From positions 10,788,001 to 10,852,000 of the forward strand of contig CAVNZM010000002.1 of assembly GCA_963693365.1 (NCBI GenBank): a stretch of 64,000 nucleotides of DNA. The letters run 5' to 3'. Positions 24,301 to 37,165 of the stretch are shown piece by piece. The DNA is from Amoebidium appalachense (taxonomy: Eukaryota; Ichthyosporea). The notes below the pieces were generated by a model. The model had not been told where the DNA came from. It did not search any database and saw only the letters and a list, made by a program, of their open reading frames with translations. Numbering within the stretch: the first letter of the stretch is position 1; every line of letters starts with the position of its first letter. Both the position numbers and the translations under genes were made by a program.

Positions 24301-27300
24301 ATTAAGAGCAAGGCCACACAATCCACCCACCTGCGCCAGGGCCAGCAGCAGGGCACATGTTGGTGCTGTAGGCAGGCCCCTCTCCATCCGCCCTAGCAGT
24401 CTCTGCCCCGCGTGTCAGCTGGCTGGACCCTGGGCCCATCCATCCCGCTGGGTGCACACCTGCAGGAGCTGGGCCGTGGTCCCTGCAGCCGCGGCACTGG
24501 CAGCAGCAGCCTGGGCCCACAGCAGCGCCCCAGCAGGGGGCATGGCCTCGGCATGGACCAGCCAGCCATCAAGCACCTGCCACAGCTGCAGTGGCCAAGG
24601 GTCAGCCCCGGGGCCACCATGCAGGGCATGCCAGGCAGGGCAGGCACCATGATGGGTGGAGCGGCAGGGCTGCAGGTGGCTGCCAGCACTGGCAGCACCA
24701 GCTGGTGCAGTTGCGCCGCCAAGCCCTGCGTAGCCCTGCCTGCCAGCAGCATCTGCACAAAGCCACACACTGGCCCCTGCAGGTGCCCGCCTGTGCCTCC
24801 CATGCAGCCCTGCAGGCCAAGGTCAGCAGCAGCACGTGAGCAGTAGCCCCTCCCAGCCACACACATGGGCCACCAGCAGCACTGCATGTACGGCCACTGA
24901 CGGAAGCTTGCTGGGGTCCCCGTAACGCCCAAGAAACTGGGCCACTGTGGCCTCTACGTGGCCCCTGGCCACACTCGACCCCCGACTGGTAGCAGGGCTG
25001 TGTGCAAGGCTGCAGGTGGAGGGCATGGGTTAGGCCCGTGAGCTGTGAGTTGGAGCCTGCAGCAGGCACATACCCTGGCAGGGGTTGGATGGCTGCTGCC
25101 AGCTGCAGCATGCCCCCGCAGGCGGCCAGCACGGCCTTGTCGTGCTGCTTCTCTGCGGCCGCTGGATCGTCCCCTGCATACACAGTCAGGCCTGGCTGGC
25201 AGTGCACCGTGGGGCCCACACGATGGGCACCTGCACAGCGCAGGGCCAGCCAGGCCAGGTCCCAGTCGTGGCTGCACACGGGCTGCATCCTGGCCTGGCA
25301 CACCCACAGCTCCAGCCTGGCCAGCACCTCATGCTCCACAGGCACAACCCAATCCTGCCCGGCTGCCCTGGCACCCTGGACATGCCGCAGGAGGCTTGCT
25401 GTTGCATCCACGTTGGCTGGGGCACAGGCTTGTCAGTGGTACACCGTGACACAGCCAGGCAGGCCGCTGCATGCATGCAGGCCCACCAGTGAGAATGCCC
25501 TGGGCATTGGGGTGGTGCTGCATGAGGCCCCTGGCCGCCTGCAGGCTGGCACCCAGCAGCTGCCCGTCATCAAATGTCCCCTCAGCCATCTGCCCATGCC
25601 GTCAGCGCCCAGTCGGCTAAAGGGCCACTCCAGGGCACGCAGACCCACCATGGCGGGGCAGCACAGCGTTGGCCACAGGCCAGCGGCAAGGTCCTGCAGC
25701 TGCTGGGTGGCATGCGCCTGCCCACCCCCTGGGGCCTGCAGTCCGTGCAGCTCCACCCTCCGCTGGTCTCGGGTGCTGATGCAGGCATCCACGGTGCTCT
25801 GGGTGCTGGCCGCCTGGCAGCACCGGTGAGTGGGCCACCTGGCTGCATGGCACCGTGGATGGGTGGGGCATGCAGGGCCACAGTGGTTCATGCCTGGCCA
25901 CCCGGCCCAGCCACCCACCTTTGCCACCTCTAGCAGGTGCAGCACGGCCCCCACCATGGCCAGCCCTGCCCACAGCCGCCTACAGGCTGCTGCCCCGCAG
26001 CCTTCCCCCCCGTCTGCACATACAGGCCCCCCCCAGTCAGGTCTGTTGCCCGTGCCACAAGGGCCGCACAAGCAGCAGACGCCTAGCTGCATCACGGGCT
26101 CTTGCAGGCCAACCCACACCATGTGTTGCTTGCATGCATACCCAGCACATACCTGCGGAGGGCCTGGCCTGCAGATATGTGGTGATGGTGCTGAGTGTGG
26201 TGGCCACCGTGGCCGGGTTGGGGGAGGGGCTGGTGTGGCGCACGGCAAGGCTGTAGGCTGCCCCTGCCTCCTGCAGCCCAAGTCAGCCCGGCCACGACCA
26301 TACCATCCAGCCCCCAGCCACGACCATACCATCCAGCCCCCAGCCACGACCATACCATCGCCCCCAGCCACGACCATACCATCCAGCCCCCGGCCACCAC
26401 CCACCTCCACCAGGCCAGTGGATTGCCCCCCAGCCACGGCCTCCCCAAGCAGGCCCTGCAGCAGGTCCAGCAGGCCCCCATCCACCCACACGGCACCATC
26501 CGGCCTGCAGCCACACTGCTTAGACACGGCCGGTGGGCCACATGACCAGCCTGCCCGTGCGGCATAGGCATGCTCCCCACCGTGCAAGCATGGCCTGCAG
26601 GGCACCCAGGGTGTACTCGCACACACTGCTTGCATGGGCCAGACGTTGGGCTGCAGCTGCAACCTCGTAGAACACTGCACACAAAAGAGCAAAAGTCAGT
26701 CGTCCCTACCTTCATGTGCGTGTGTTGGGGGAGGGGGGGGGGGGGGGGGTTTGCTTGGTCACACCGAGGGGTCCAGGGGTGGTGGGTGGGTGGGTGGGGG
26801 GGGGGGGGGTATTTGCTGTAACCAAAATAGGGACATGTGCTCAAATGGAGGGCATGTTTGAACCTGAACCAGATATGAGGGTCTAGTTCAAGTGTGCAAT
26901 GCCTGGTGGGAAAGGGAGACAGCAGGCAGTGTGTGCACGCACCCGGGCCCAGCAGGGTGTTTGCTGGATGGGATGTCAGGACCACCTGCCGTGCAGCCTC
27001 TGCCATCTTGCTGTGACCCCACCAACCACTCAGCCACTACCCCACCCTCCACCCACCCCTCCCCCTGGTACATCACTTACCAGCACGTCTTCTCCGTGGC
27101 CCGCTGTAGGCCAAGTGCAAGACCATCTGTGTGTTGCCTGTTAGGTGCTGCTACCAGCTGCCCGCCCTCAAATAAAAACAGCATCGCCTCTTTCCATGCA
27201 ATAGGGTGAGGTTTCATAAATTACCACAAAACTCCTTGTTGGCCGTCCAGGCAGGCCCATGGAGGCCCGCCATGATGCGGCTGATGCAGCTGGCAGCCAG

Positions 27301-29701
27301 CCAGGCCACGTCCTGATCATCGGCAACCACAACCTGCCCCCCCCAAGTGTTGGCGGCACTCCTCTCACCCACCCATGTGTGCCTCTGCACATCCTCAGCC
27401 ACGGTAAGCACACGGCACCTTCAGCAGCACAGCTTTCAGATCCAGGGTCCCTGCTTGACCCATCATTGATGCTGGCTCAGTCATGGTGTCGGGTGCCACA
27501 ACGCCCATATCCCCCACCCCACGGTGTGCTACTGGTGCCTGGGCCTGGGGGCCAGGCATGCAGCGCTGCAGCACACATGTGGGCCCTGGCTCAAGCATCT
27601 GGTCCAGCAGCGCTGAGGGCCCAGTGTGTGTGTGTGAGCCCTGGCACTGTGCCACCTGCCTGCTGCCACACTGTGCACTCACCCAGGAGACCAACGGTTG
27701 CTGACGACTTATCCGTGCAGCCAAGCACGGCAGCAATGACGGGCCACACACGGCCAAAGTCTGCATGTATGATCGTGCGGCCTCTGGCTGTGCAGGAGAC
27801 CGCATACAGGCACTGGGCATGCACACTGTCAGCGGCCTGGCCTGCATATGCATGCTGCAGGTGGCATGCATGGCAGCACAGAGCAGTACTGTGTGCTTGC
27901 CGGACACACGTGGTCCTGCTGGCCTCACAGGGCAGCCACCTACCAGTGCTGCATGGTGTCGGGCTGCCCCTGCATCCTCGCCAAGCACACCTACCAACCG
28001 ACCAACAAGCACGCCTGTGTGGGTGTGCAGTGTCAGTGCTTCGTGTAGGCCGCATTGAGAAAGTGTGTGGCCAGACGCAATGCTGGCCAGGTGGTATCAG
28101 CATATGGGCAATTTGTCCTTAAATTCCTTCCATTATCAGCCGCAATCAGGGTGGTATGATCAAGGATTTTGTATTGCCTTTGTGCCGCCTCCATTTAGGC
28201 AGCATAACAGCTCGAACACAAACACATCAACAAACTGGAGGTATTCAGGGCATTTCTCCACAACCGTAGCATACGTCACAATGGCTCAATGTGCCTCAGG
28301 TCCTCGGGCCCATCAACCACTAGGGACTGCAATAACTCTGGGCCATATCTGTCAGCTTCGTGTGGCTGTGGTGGGTGCTGGTGGCAGCTCACCGTGGTGG
28401 GCCAGCAGATAGTCCACATGGCCAGGCAGTGACAGGGCCACATGCAGCACCTGCAGCAGCTGGGCCTGTGCCCTGCTGCAGGGCCTCTGCATCTGGGACA
28501 CACTACAACAGTCAGCACATGTCATGCCATATTGTTTGCTCCCCGCCATGATGTTGGCCTCAATCTTCATGCATATCTATATGTATCAGCAGAATGTGAG
28601 ATAACGGGCAAAGCAAGGCCCTGTCAGTTGCCCAGGTGTATACATTAAACGGATACCATGATACTGAATCGAGCATGGGCAGGCTGCTGGACAAGGCCAT
28701 GCCAGAAGACCAAGGTTAAAGTATTGTGCGGTATGTCATGATGCACCAGCCAGCCTGCATCCACCCACCTGCAAGCCGATGGTGTCCAGCACAGCACACA
28801 GGTCCGCGCCCTCATCCACAAGCAGCAGCACGGTGCCAAGTACTAGCCCAGCTAGCATCAGACCATGCACGTGTGGAACACTGAAAGCAGCAAGAAAGGG
28901 CATGGTGGCAAAACAGCATCAACCTTTTGCTTGGAGATATTTCTACTAAAAGAAAACAGGGGTTGATGAGTTGCACTTCTTGGGTCCTCTTAATTTCAAT
29001 GGTGACCTCACAATCAATGTCAACCAGTGGGTCATGCTTGTTCATACGGATTTACCTTTGCCAGCAAGTGCCGAAATCTCTGCTGCTCCTGTGTCAAGCA
29101 GACCTGCATGCAAACAGGGGTTAACAAAAGTTTCTGGAAATGTCTTGCATGCAAATTACAAGGATCATGCAAGAAAATACCCCTAGTTAGCTAGCATTCA
29201 ACCAGTATACACTCAAGTGCACGGTCTGCTCATTTTTACTGCGAATTTTGCATCCCTCAAGCTCAGGCTTGCAGCACCAGACAAAGAAAGGCACACGTGG
29301 GCGCCAAGAGATATGAATATGAAAGCTCTGACACAGCATCTTTTCTTTCCCTGGGTAGCCAGTACACCCTGGCCAGCAATGGCACGGCCAAATAACACAC
29401 TGTAATAAGCCCACCTACCTAGCAGGGGGGTGAGGATGCCGGCCAGCAGGGTGCCGTTTGTGGCCGCCAGGGCCCTTATGCACTGCGGCACCGTGTCGAC
29501 TATGCGCTGCAGCTCAACCAGGGCCTGTCGGGTGGCCAGCTCGTGTGTGGCGGGCCCATGCAGGGTGCTGAGCACGCACACCAGACAGCGCACAGACGCA
29601 CAGCCACCATCCTCCGGATCCTCGCTGGGCACGGCCAGCTGCCACTCCTCCCCATGCCAGCAGCCACACTCCTGCCGGCGTCCGTGTGCGGCTTGAAACA
29701 T
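24300..29701 (-). CDS. Unrecognised multi-exon helical-repeat-like protein, 5' part
   Basis: The gene starts at an ATG (29701). The first exons join cleanly in frame: 29701-29419, 29103-29056, 28851-28769, 28492-28393. Further coding segments lie around 28080-27950, 27860-27700, 27600-27430, 27400-27230, 27160-27080, 27020-26950, 26690-26440, 25970-25910, 25830-25490 and 25410-24400. Acceptors follow CTGAC-type motifs, for example a 59-nt intron ending GCGCTGACGGCATGGGCAG near 25590. The peptide is rich in Leu, Ala, Gly and Cys and looks like stacked helices; no catalytic motif or known family is evident. It diverges from CLP1. Function is not assigned, and internal exon edges are approximate. 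Confidence 0.55.
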
Positions 29702-30524
29702 GTTACCTTTTGGTGTGGATATTCTATCGCGTGTGTAGCTATTGTTGCGTCTATAGGCGCACAGCTATGGAAACGCTGTATGTAACTGTGAGGTTTATTA
29801 GACGTCTCATCGATTTCGCCATGTTCGTGTCTGTTTGGACTGATTCGTGATATCAAGATTTTTGGCGCCAAATCTTTATACCGCGACTTGATTGGCTGGC
29901 TACTCATTCAACACCCACATTCCAGAGATGATCGGCAGATCCATGGACGACTTGGTCAAGTGCTCGGACTCCAAACAGCTGCCATGATACTCATGCTCTG
30001 GAGTCTGAACTGCGCACAGTGGCATGCGCACGGTTTGCTCTCTTGCTGGCCAGCCATACAGGCTAGCCATTGACTAGTTTAGCTCTAGTGTGAACCCCAC
30101 TGTTGCTTGGAGAAGGCCGAAGTGCTGCACTGCGAGGCAGAGGCTGCCTGGCCGCCACTTTCACGTCGGTTCCTGCGTTTAATCGTCACCACGTGCACCA
30201 AGGCCGTTACCACAAGCACACCTCGTATTGTGGCTAATTAGCCAGCAGCACACAGCCACCAGTCGCGAGACGGAGCCACAAGCACCAGCAGGGGTCAGTG
30301 AGGGTGAGGTTGAACCCACTAGGCTCAGGCTGCCGGGTTTCTTCGCCGGCACTAGCCACCAGAGAGGAAGTTGCCAGCTCGGCCACGTGCTTGACAGGGC
30401 CGCCTCTCTGCTTTAGACAGGCGGGCCAGCCACCCCTCTGTGTGCGGTCTGGCTGTGTGTTGGGGTGCGGTGCCAGGCCCTGTGCAGTCACCCAGGCGCC
30501 CAGGGAAGGCTGCCACAAGGCATA
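29702..30524. promoter_or_regulatory. Divergent intergenic region, probable shared promoter zone
   Basis: 823 bp separate the start codon of the minus-strand helical-repeat gene from that of CLP1. No other gene was seen and no clear TATA box was identified. The role is inferred from layout only. Confidence 0.45.
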
Positions 30525-31533
30525 ATGGAGGACAAGGTATGGTTTGCTGGCCTGCTTGCATGTGTATATACCCAGTCAGAACAGAAGAGAGGGAACAAGG
30601 AGGGGGGACACAAAAGGGTATACAAGTTGGGTGATGGGTTTGAAAACTATTGTGTTTTTGAGTAGGGGTGGCTGAGCGGATGCGGTGGAAGAAAATGAGG
30701 GAGAGGAGGAGCGTTGAGGGTGACTGTAGTGGGTCCACAACTTAGGGGTATGTCGCGCGCTTGCGTTGTCTGATGTGAGTGATTGTGGGAGATGTGCATG
30801 CAGAGGAGGGTAAGACAGTTGCGGGCTGTGGCCTGGGTTGATAGGCAGGGTTGCGTCGTAGGGCCTATGTTTTTCCCAGTAGTTGAGGCACAGGGCAGTA
30901 TGCCATCTGGCTGCAGCTGGCTGGGCAGGATAAGCGAGGAAAAGGGGAAGTGAGGGGGGAGGGGGGTGGGGGGGGGGGGAGGGAGGGGGGGCACGATATT
31001 CATAATTAGAGCGTGCTTGTAGGGCGCTGGAGGGACTGTTGCGAGGAGGGAGGAATTCATGGTGTGAAATGGCTGGGGCAGGAAGAGAAGAGGGTGTGGG
31101 TGCTGGACAAGGAGCATGAGTTCCGTATGGAGGTGGGCTTCGACAGGACCGTCACCGTGACCGTACGTGCCCCCCTGGCCGCAGTGTGTGGGTGCCGAGA
31201 CGTGGCGAGGGTTGGGGCTTGGATGTGTGTGTGTGTGTGGTTGGGGGTACCAGAGGTGGGTGGCCTCAGCCTGCTGGGGACCCGAGGGGGGGGGGGGGGG
31301 GGGGGGGAGGGGCAGGTTGGTTGGTCGGTGAGACTGGGTGGCCCCGTATTCTTGTTGTGGCCCACAGTCTGCCCTGTCTTCATCCTCTGCACGCCCCCAC
31401 GGCAACCGCACATGCCATGTTCCCATGTTCCTACAAGCATCAGCACTGCTCCCCCACTCAGCTCCTTGTTGTCCGCCACCCTCCCCTCCCTCCCCCCCCC
31501 CCCCCCCCCCCCCCCGCCGCCGCCTTACCCTGC

Positions 31534-31575
<42 letters not shown>

Positions 31576-31632
31576 AGCAGACGCCCACACACATATGCAC
31601 ACACACTTACAAACACACGCCCACACACATAT

Positions 31633-31665
<33 letters not shown>

Positions 31666-31943
31666 CAGACATAGACACATGCACACACGCCAATGACACG
31701 TGCACACAGCCTCACCTCCCTCTCACCCCCAGTCATACACCGTCATCCTCACGTACTCTTCTTCACGCTTGTACACTCCTGTGCTGCACCTCACCCCCCT
31801 TCTTGCATTTCCCCACCCGACACACACACACACCCCACCACCGGCTCCCTTTCCCTTCCCAGAACCATGGTGTGTGCAATAAGAAGTTGTGGCTTTCCCA
31901 TTTATGGTCTCCTAATCCTCACCCCCCCTTTCCCCCTCCCCCC

Positions 31944-31976
<33 letters not shown>

Positions 31977-32192
31977 CGCAACATCCCCAGCTGGTGGACG
32001 GCATGGCCGAGGTGTTTGGGTCTGAAATGGCGCAGACAAAGGCCTACTCGTTCTGCGGCAAGAAGGTGCCCCCTGCAGCATGCACACACTGAGCGGGAGG
32101 GGGCAACTGAAGCACACATTCACGGGCATGCGCACACACACACACACACGCACACACACACACACACACATGCACACACACACACACACACG

Positions 32193-32237
<45 letters not shown>

Positions 32238-33931
32238 CACACACACACCGTTGCTCCCCTGCAAGAAGTCATAGCCAAGTTTCCTGACCGCTATAAAATG
32301 GGGAGTGGTGCTGTGCTCAGTAGGACCACAAAGGCATGCATGTGTTGATGTGGAACACATAGGGCTGCTAGTACACCATGTGCATGCAGAACACAGACAC
32401 ACACACGGGCTGAGAATCTACACATATACACAGCACATCATCACAATTACTTAAACATAGACACAAAGCCTGCCTACACATACACAAACAGTTCAACCAC
32501 ACACACAGAGAGAGACACAGACCACATAAGCAAATTATGTGCATGCGCCCACGTAGGCCAACACAGATGCCTGGACACAAAGAAACAGGGAGCCCACCCA
32601 CCAAGCACGTGCACACCCTGCACCCCTGCATGCACTGCAGGCACCGACACGGAGCTGGGCAGGTTGGGATCTTCACGTGGAGTGGCTGCCGGCTGGAGGT
32701 GCGGGGCACGCCGGGGATCACGTATGTGTCGGACAGCACGCCCATGCTGGCCTACATCAACACACACATGGCCCTGGAGCAGCGCCGTGCAGCCGCAGAA
32801 AAGAACAAGACACCCGGCCCCCGTGTACGTGCCTGCCTGCAGAGCGGGGTGGGTGGGGGGGGTGGCACTGACCGGGGGAGCAGGCCATGGTGGTGGGGGC
32901 ACCGGATGTGGGCAAGAGCACGGTGGCGCAGATCCTGCTCAACTATGCGGCCAGGTGCAGCCACAGGCCCCTGTTTGTCGACCTGGACGTGGGCCAGGTG
33001 GGGGGTCACAGGGGCTGAAGAGAGGAAGGGGGCGGGGGGAGGGGGGGAGGGGAGGGGAGAGGCATGCTGTCTGGGATGGAAAAGGGGGGGGGAGGCTTGC
33101 TGTCTCGGATGGAAAAGAGGGGGGGAGGGGGCGAGGCTTGCTGTCTGGGATGGAAAAGAGGGGGGGGGGGGGGGAGGGAAGGGATTGGGGTAGGCATGCT
33201 GACTGGGGGAGGGAAGGGGGTGGGCCTGCTGACTGGGGGGGCACAGGGGGCCATAGCTGTGCCGGGCATGGTCGGGGCACTGCAGCTGGAGAGGCCCACA
33301 GCCATCGAGGAGGGGGTGGGTTCATGCCTGCGCTTCCTGGGGGAGGGGGGGGGGGGGGGGATTGTTTCCTCGGGGGCAAGAGGTGAAATGCTGGTGATAC
33401 GGAGGAGCTTGAGTGGTTGAGGGGAGGGTGGAAAGGGACGAGGGTGGCGGGTGATGTGGTGGTAAGCGAGAACTGGTGGGAAGGGTGAGGGGCATTGTGG
33501 GTGCACACCCCAGCAACAGTCGCACTAGCAGCATGTGTGTGTGCCGAAGAGGCCGGGACTGTGCCTGTATGTGAGGGTCCAAGGGAGCTGTTGGGGCAGG
33601 AAAAGGGGACGGGGCTGCGATTGGGGATGTGGGGGGATAGGGCTGCGAGCATCGGGCGGGGGCACTGAGCAGGTGCTGGCCCCCTGCAGATCACAGCCAC
33701 GGCACCGCTGATCTACCACTACGGCCACACCAGTCCCTCGGAGAACCCCGCCCTGTTCAAGGTACCCTGGGCTGGGGGGTGGGCATGGGTTTGTGTGTGT
33801 GTGTGGGGGGGGGGGGGGGGGCATATGCTGACGGGGGCAACAGCGGCTGGTCAGCAGGCTGGCACAGACCACACAGAAGAGGTGTGATGTGGACGAGAAG
33901 GGTGCGTGCACGGGGGGAGGAGGGAGGGGGT

Positions 33932-33970
<39 letters not shown>

Positions 33971-35299
33971 GGTTGCTGACGGAAGGGCGGGCAGTGCGTA
34001 CGGCGGGGTATGTGATCAACACGTGTGGGTGGGTGGACAGCCAGCAGGGGGTGGGCCTGCTGCGCCACACCATCGACCAGTTCCAGGGTATGCCGCCTGC
34101 ACGTGCCATGCATGCTGCCTGCACATGCCATGCATGCCGCCTGCACGTGCCATGCATGCTGACACGTGCACAGCCAGTGTTGTGCTCGTGCTGGACCATG
34201 AGCGGCTGTACAACGACCTCAAGGGCTGGTGCAAGGAGCATGCCCCCAGGGCCGAGGTGGTCAAGCTGACAAAGAGCGGGGGGGTGAGTGTGCCCAGGGC
34301 CCTGGGCCGGCCGTGTGCCTGGGTGCTGACGGGGGGGCAGGTGGTTGCCCGGGACAGTGCCTTCCGCCAGCGGGAGCGCAACCAGCGCATCAAGGAGTAC
34401 TTCTATGGGCCGGGGGGCAGCCTGTGCCCACACTCAACCCTGGTCAAGTTCGACACGGTCAAGCTGTTCAAGATAGGCGGTGCGTGCATGCCTGCCCCAT
34501 AGTTAGCTGTGCAAGATAGCCGGTGTGTTCATGCCTGCCCGTAGTTAGCTGTGCAAGATAGCCGGTGCGTTCATGCCTGCCCGTAGTTAGCTGTGCAAGA
34601 TTGCCGGTGTGTGCATGCCTGCCCTTAGTTAGCTATATGCAAGATAGGCGGTGCGTGCACCCTGCCCCGGGGCCCTGCCATGCACTGACCCTCTCCCCAG
34701 CACCGCCCGTGCCGCTGTCATGCCTGCCCCTGGGGGTGGACCCTGCCTTCAACGAGACCAAGCTGACTCCACTGCCGTTCAGCGATGACCTGGTGCATGC
34801 GCTGGTCAGCGTCAGCAATGCGGAGGAGCCCACACAGGCAGTGGTCGACACCAGCGTCGTGGGCTTTGTCTATGTGTATGCATGCCCCCAGCCACACTTC
34901 GTCTGTGTGTATGCATGCCCCCAGCCACACTTCGTCTGTGTGTATGCATCCCCCCCAGCCACACTTTATGTTTGTGTGTATGCATGCCCCCAGCCACACT
35001 TCGTCTGTGTGTATGCATGCCCCCCCAGCCACACTTTATGTTTGTGTGTATGCATGCCCCCCCAGCCACACACTTTGTCTGTGTGTATGCATGCCCACCC
35101 AGGCACACACAACACGCTACCGGCGGTCACGTTAACAATTGTCCTAGGTGCAGGGGCCCAACCACCCGCGTAACCTGCCCCCCCCTGCAGGTCGCACATG
35201 GACATGGCCAACAAGCAGATGACCATCCTGTCCCCTGCCCCCGGGCCCTTGCCCCGGCGCATTCTGCTGTCCGGCACCCTGCGGTGGATAGAGCAATAG
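30525..35299 (+). CDS. CLP1: Polyribonucleotide 5'-hydroxyl-kinase CLP1
   Basis: Complete gene of 13 exons coding for 422 aa (human CLP1 is 425). Exons: 30525-30536, 31082-31162, 31991-32065, 32663-32824, 32884-32997, 33247-33315, 33690-33761, 33844-33901, 33995-34087, 34174-34283, 34341-34479, 34701-34875, 35191-35299; all phases agree. The N-terminal beta-domain is followed by the P-loop GAPDVGKST (exon 5), the DLDVGQ segment, the INTCGWV motif (exon 9), the [11 protein letters not shown] region (exon 10) and the C-terminal domain ending [11 protein letters not shown]. Members of the family phosphorylate RNA 5'-OH ends and act in mRNA 3'-end cleavage (CF II) and tRNA splicing, in the nucleus. 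The first exon codes only four residues (MEDK) and is the least certain. Introns 5, 9, 11 and 12 are minisatellites. Confidence 0.95.
31541..31680. repeat. (CA)n microsatellite in CLP1 intron 2
   Basis: Interrupted CA repeats, preceded by a poly-C run at about 31492-31515 and with a second poly-C just before exon 3 (about 31946-31975). The same intron has a poly-G run at about 31287-31307. Confidence 0.9.
32129..32251. repeat. (CA)n microsatellite in CLP1 intron 3
   Basis: CA repeats with scattered CG and TG interruptions; the rest of the 597-nt intron is unremarkable. Confidence 0.9.
33055..33246 (+). repeat. CLP1 intron 5 minisatellite
   Basis: Three or four copies of a G-rich unit containing GAGGCTTGCTGTCTGGGATG (about 40 bp apart) are followed by two copies of GCNTGCTGACTGGGGG, so the branch-site-like CTGAC just before exon 6 is itself duplicated. 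Confidence 0.8.
34088..34173 (+). repeat. CLP1 intron 9, composed of about 22-bp repeats
   Basis: The 86-nt intron is mostly three copies of a unit like GCCTGCACGTGCCATGCATG, followed by GCTGACACGTGCACAG at the acceptor. Confidence 0.8.
34469..34665 (+). repeat. CLP1 intron 11 minisatellite duplicating the exon/donor junction
   Basis: The exon 11 end and donor (CAAGATAGGCGGTGCGTGCA at 34469) recur at 34512, 34554, 34596 and 34640, spaced 42-44 bp. The fifth copy is identical over 20 bases to the genuine junction. The first in-frame stop lies shortly after the genuine donor, so use of later copies would truncate the protein. Confidence 0.9.
34868..35110 (+). repeat. CLP1 intron 12 minisatellite carrying donor- and acceptor-like signals
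   Basis: Seven units begin at 34868, 34901, 34934, 34971, 35003, 35041 and 35078. Each contains the donor-like GTATGCAT and, except the last, a CCCCCAG acceptor-like string. The first unit overlaps the last codons of exon 12. Confidence 0.9.
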
Positions 35300-35647
35300 C
35301 AGCGATGTGGCCATGTGGCCATGCTATTTTAGGTTGTAGGTGATGGAGATGGCGACCAATAGCGTGAGGGAACACGCTGGATCGACCAATAGCGGAGGGG
35401 GGCAGCAGGCTGCCAGCCCAATCAGACCCCACGGCTGGCCGTGTGGGACGTGGCATGAATGCACATGAACCTGGACTGCTGTTTGGTGTGTGGACACATG
35501 GCCTGTGCGTGGGTGGTTGTGTGTGTGTGTGTGTGGTGGTGGGGGGGGTCTTCATCAAGCAGGTGTTTTTTTTTTTCCCTTTCCTTTTCTTTTTTTTCTT
35601 TTCTTTTCTTTTTTTTTTTGTTTTTTTGTGTGCGTGTGTGTTTGTGT

Positions 35648-35690
<43 letters not shown>

Positions 35691-35808
35691 GGAGGGAATG
35701 GTGAATGGCGTATTTGGGGTGTGTGTTTGGGGGGGGGGAGAAGGGGAGGGGGGGGGGGGGGGGGGGGGGGGGGATAGTGATGCATGAAGCGTTTTTTTTT
35801 TTTTTTTT

Positions 35809-35839
<31 letters not shown>

Positions 35840-36350
35840 GGGGGGATGGACGGCAAGGCGCCGTGGCAGGAGTGGTTGGTGGTTGGTCATGCCACGATAG
35901 CAATGGAGAGGCTCCCTGCCACCCCCCACTACCAGGGCGGCTGTGTACTCGCAATCACATGGCACCGTGCACTGCATGCATGGGGCTAATGTGGGTGTGC
36001 ACTGCATGCATGGGGCTAATGCGGGTGTGCATGGATGCATGGGGCTAATGCGGGTGTGCACTGCATGCATCCTGTATGCCCATGTGCTGGTCATGTCAGC
36101 AGCTGTGTGGGTTTTCAGCACAGGCGGTTCAGTGTGCTAGCCGTCCAGGTTTAGTTTGTGGACTATGGCCATGGTGACCAACCCACGGCAGGTGGGCAGG
36201 CGGGTGGTTGTTTGCTCTTGGCCGGTTGGGGCAAGCTTAAGGCAACAAGCCCACCCCACCCCCCTGCCTCCCCCGGCCGTGGTGGGTAGCCTGGCCAGCA
36301 GCCTTTGTCCATGATAGTTGGGTACATGTCTGTGCCTCGGTACACGGTGT

Positions 36351-36467
36351 AATGGGGTGCCGTGTGTCTGCCCAGTATACATCCACGGTAATGGGGTGCT
36401 GTGTGTCTGCCCAGTATACATGCACGATAATGGGGTGCTGTGTGTCTGCCCAGTCCATTGCAGCCAT
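36351..36467. repeat. 39-bp minisatellite, three copies
   Basis: Units start AATGGGGTGC at 36351, 36390 and 36429, each with GTGTGTCTGCCCAGT. Confidence 0.9.
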
Positions 36468-36772
36468 AGACCTGGCTGCGACCGAAGGAATGTGTGAACT
36501 GAAGGGAGTTGATTTGTCGCCTGGGGGGCAGCAACAAGCCTCTTGGGAGAGGCCCGATTCGATGAATGCGGCCTGCCTCCTCAGCATATGCTCTGCTTGG
36601 GGATGCAGTGGAGGCCTAAAGTGCGCCCAGGGGGAGGGGGGTTGTCCAGCATCCAGTGAGGTGCCGGCATTAAAAACTTCCCTACTGCCAAAACGGAAAG
36701 CAACAAGTTGATGTGTTGGCGAAGAAACGATCTTCGCTGTGGCTGGTTGGACGGGGGAAGGGGTGGGGGGGA

Positions 36773-36813
<41 letters not shown>

Positions 36814-36964
36814 CTGCTGTCATTCTGGTGGAGGCTCTAGTCGGCTCAGTGATAATCTTCAACTTGCAGCACATTTCTTACACAAATGGGTACGGACCAG
36901 GCCGGACATATCCAGATCGAACAAGGCTGAGTGAGGTGACCCCACTCCCCCCTCCCCCCGCAGC

Positions 36965-36983
36965 AGACACACACACGCACGCG

Positions 36984-37072
<89 letters not shown>

Positions 37073-37103
37073 ACACACGCACACACACACACACAGGGAG
37101 AAC

Positions 37104-37160
<57 letters not shown>

Positions 37161-37165
37161 CCTGT

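Noticed and set aside
35127-36121. Lys/Pro-rich open frames beside CLP1
   Set aside because: They are produced by poly-G, poly-T and GT tracts and have no splice or domain support.
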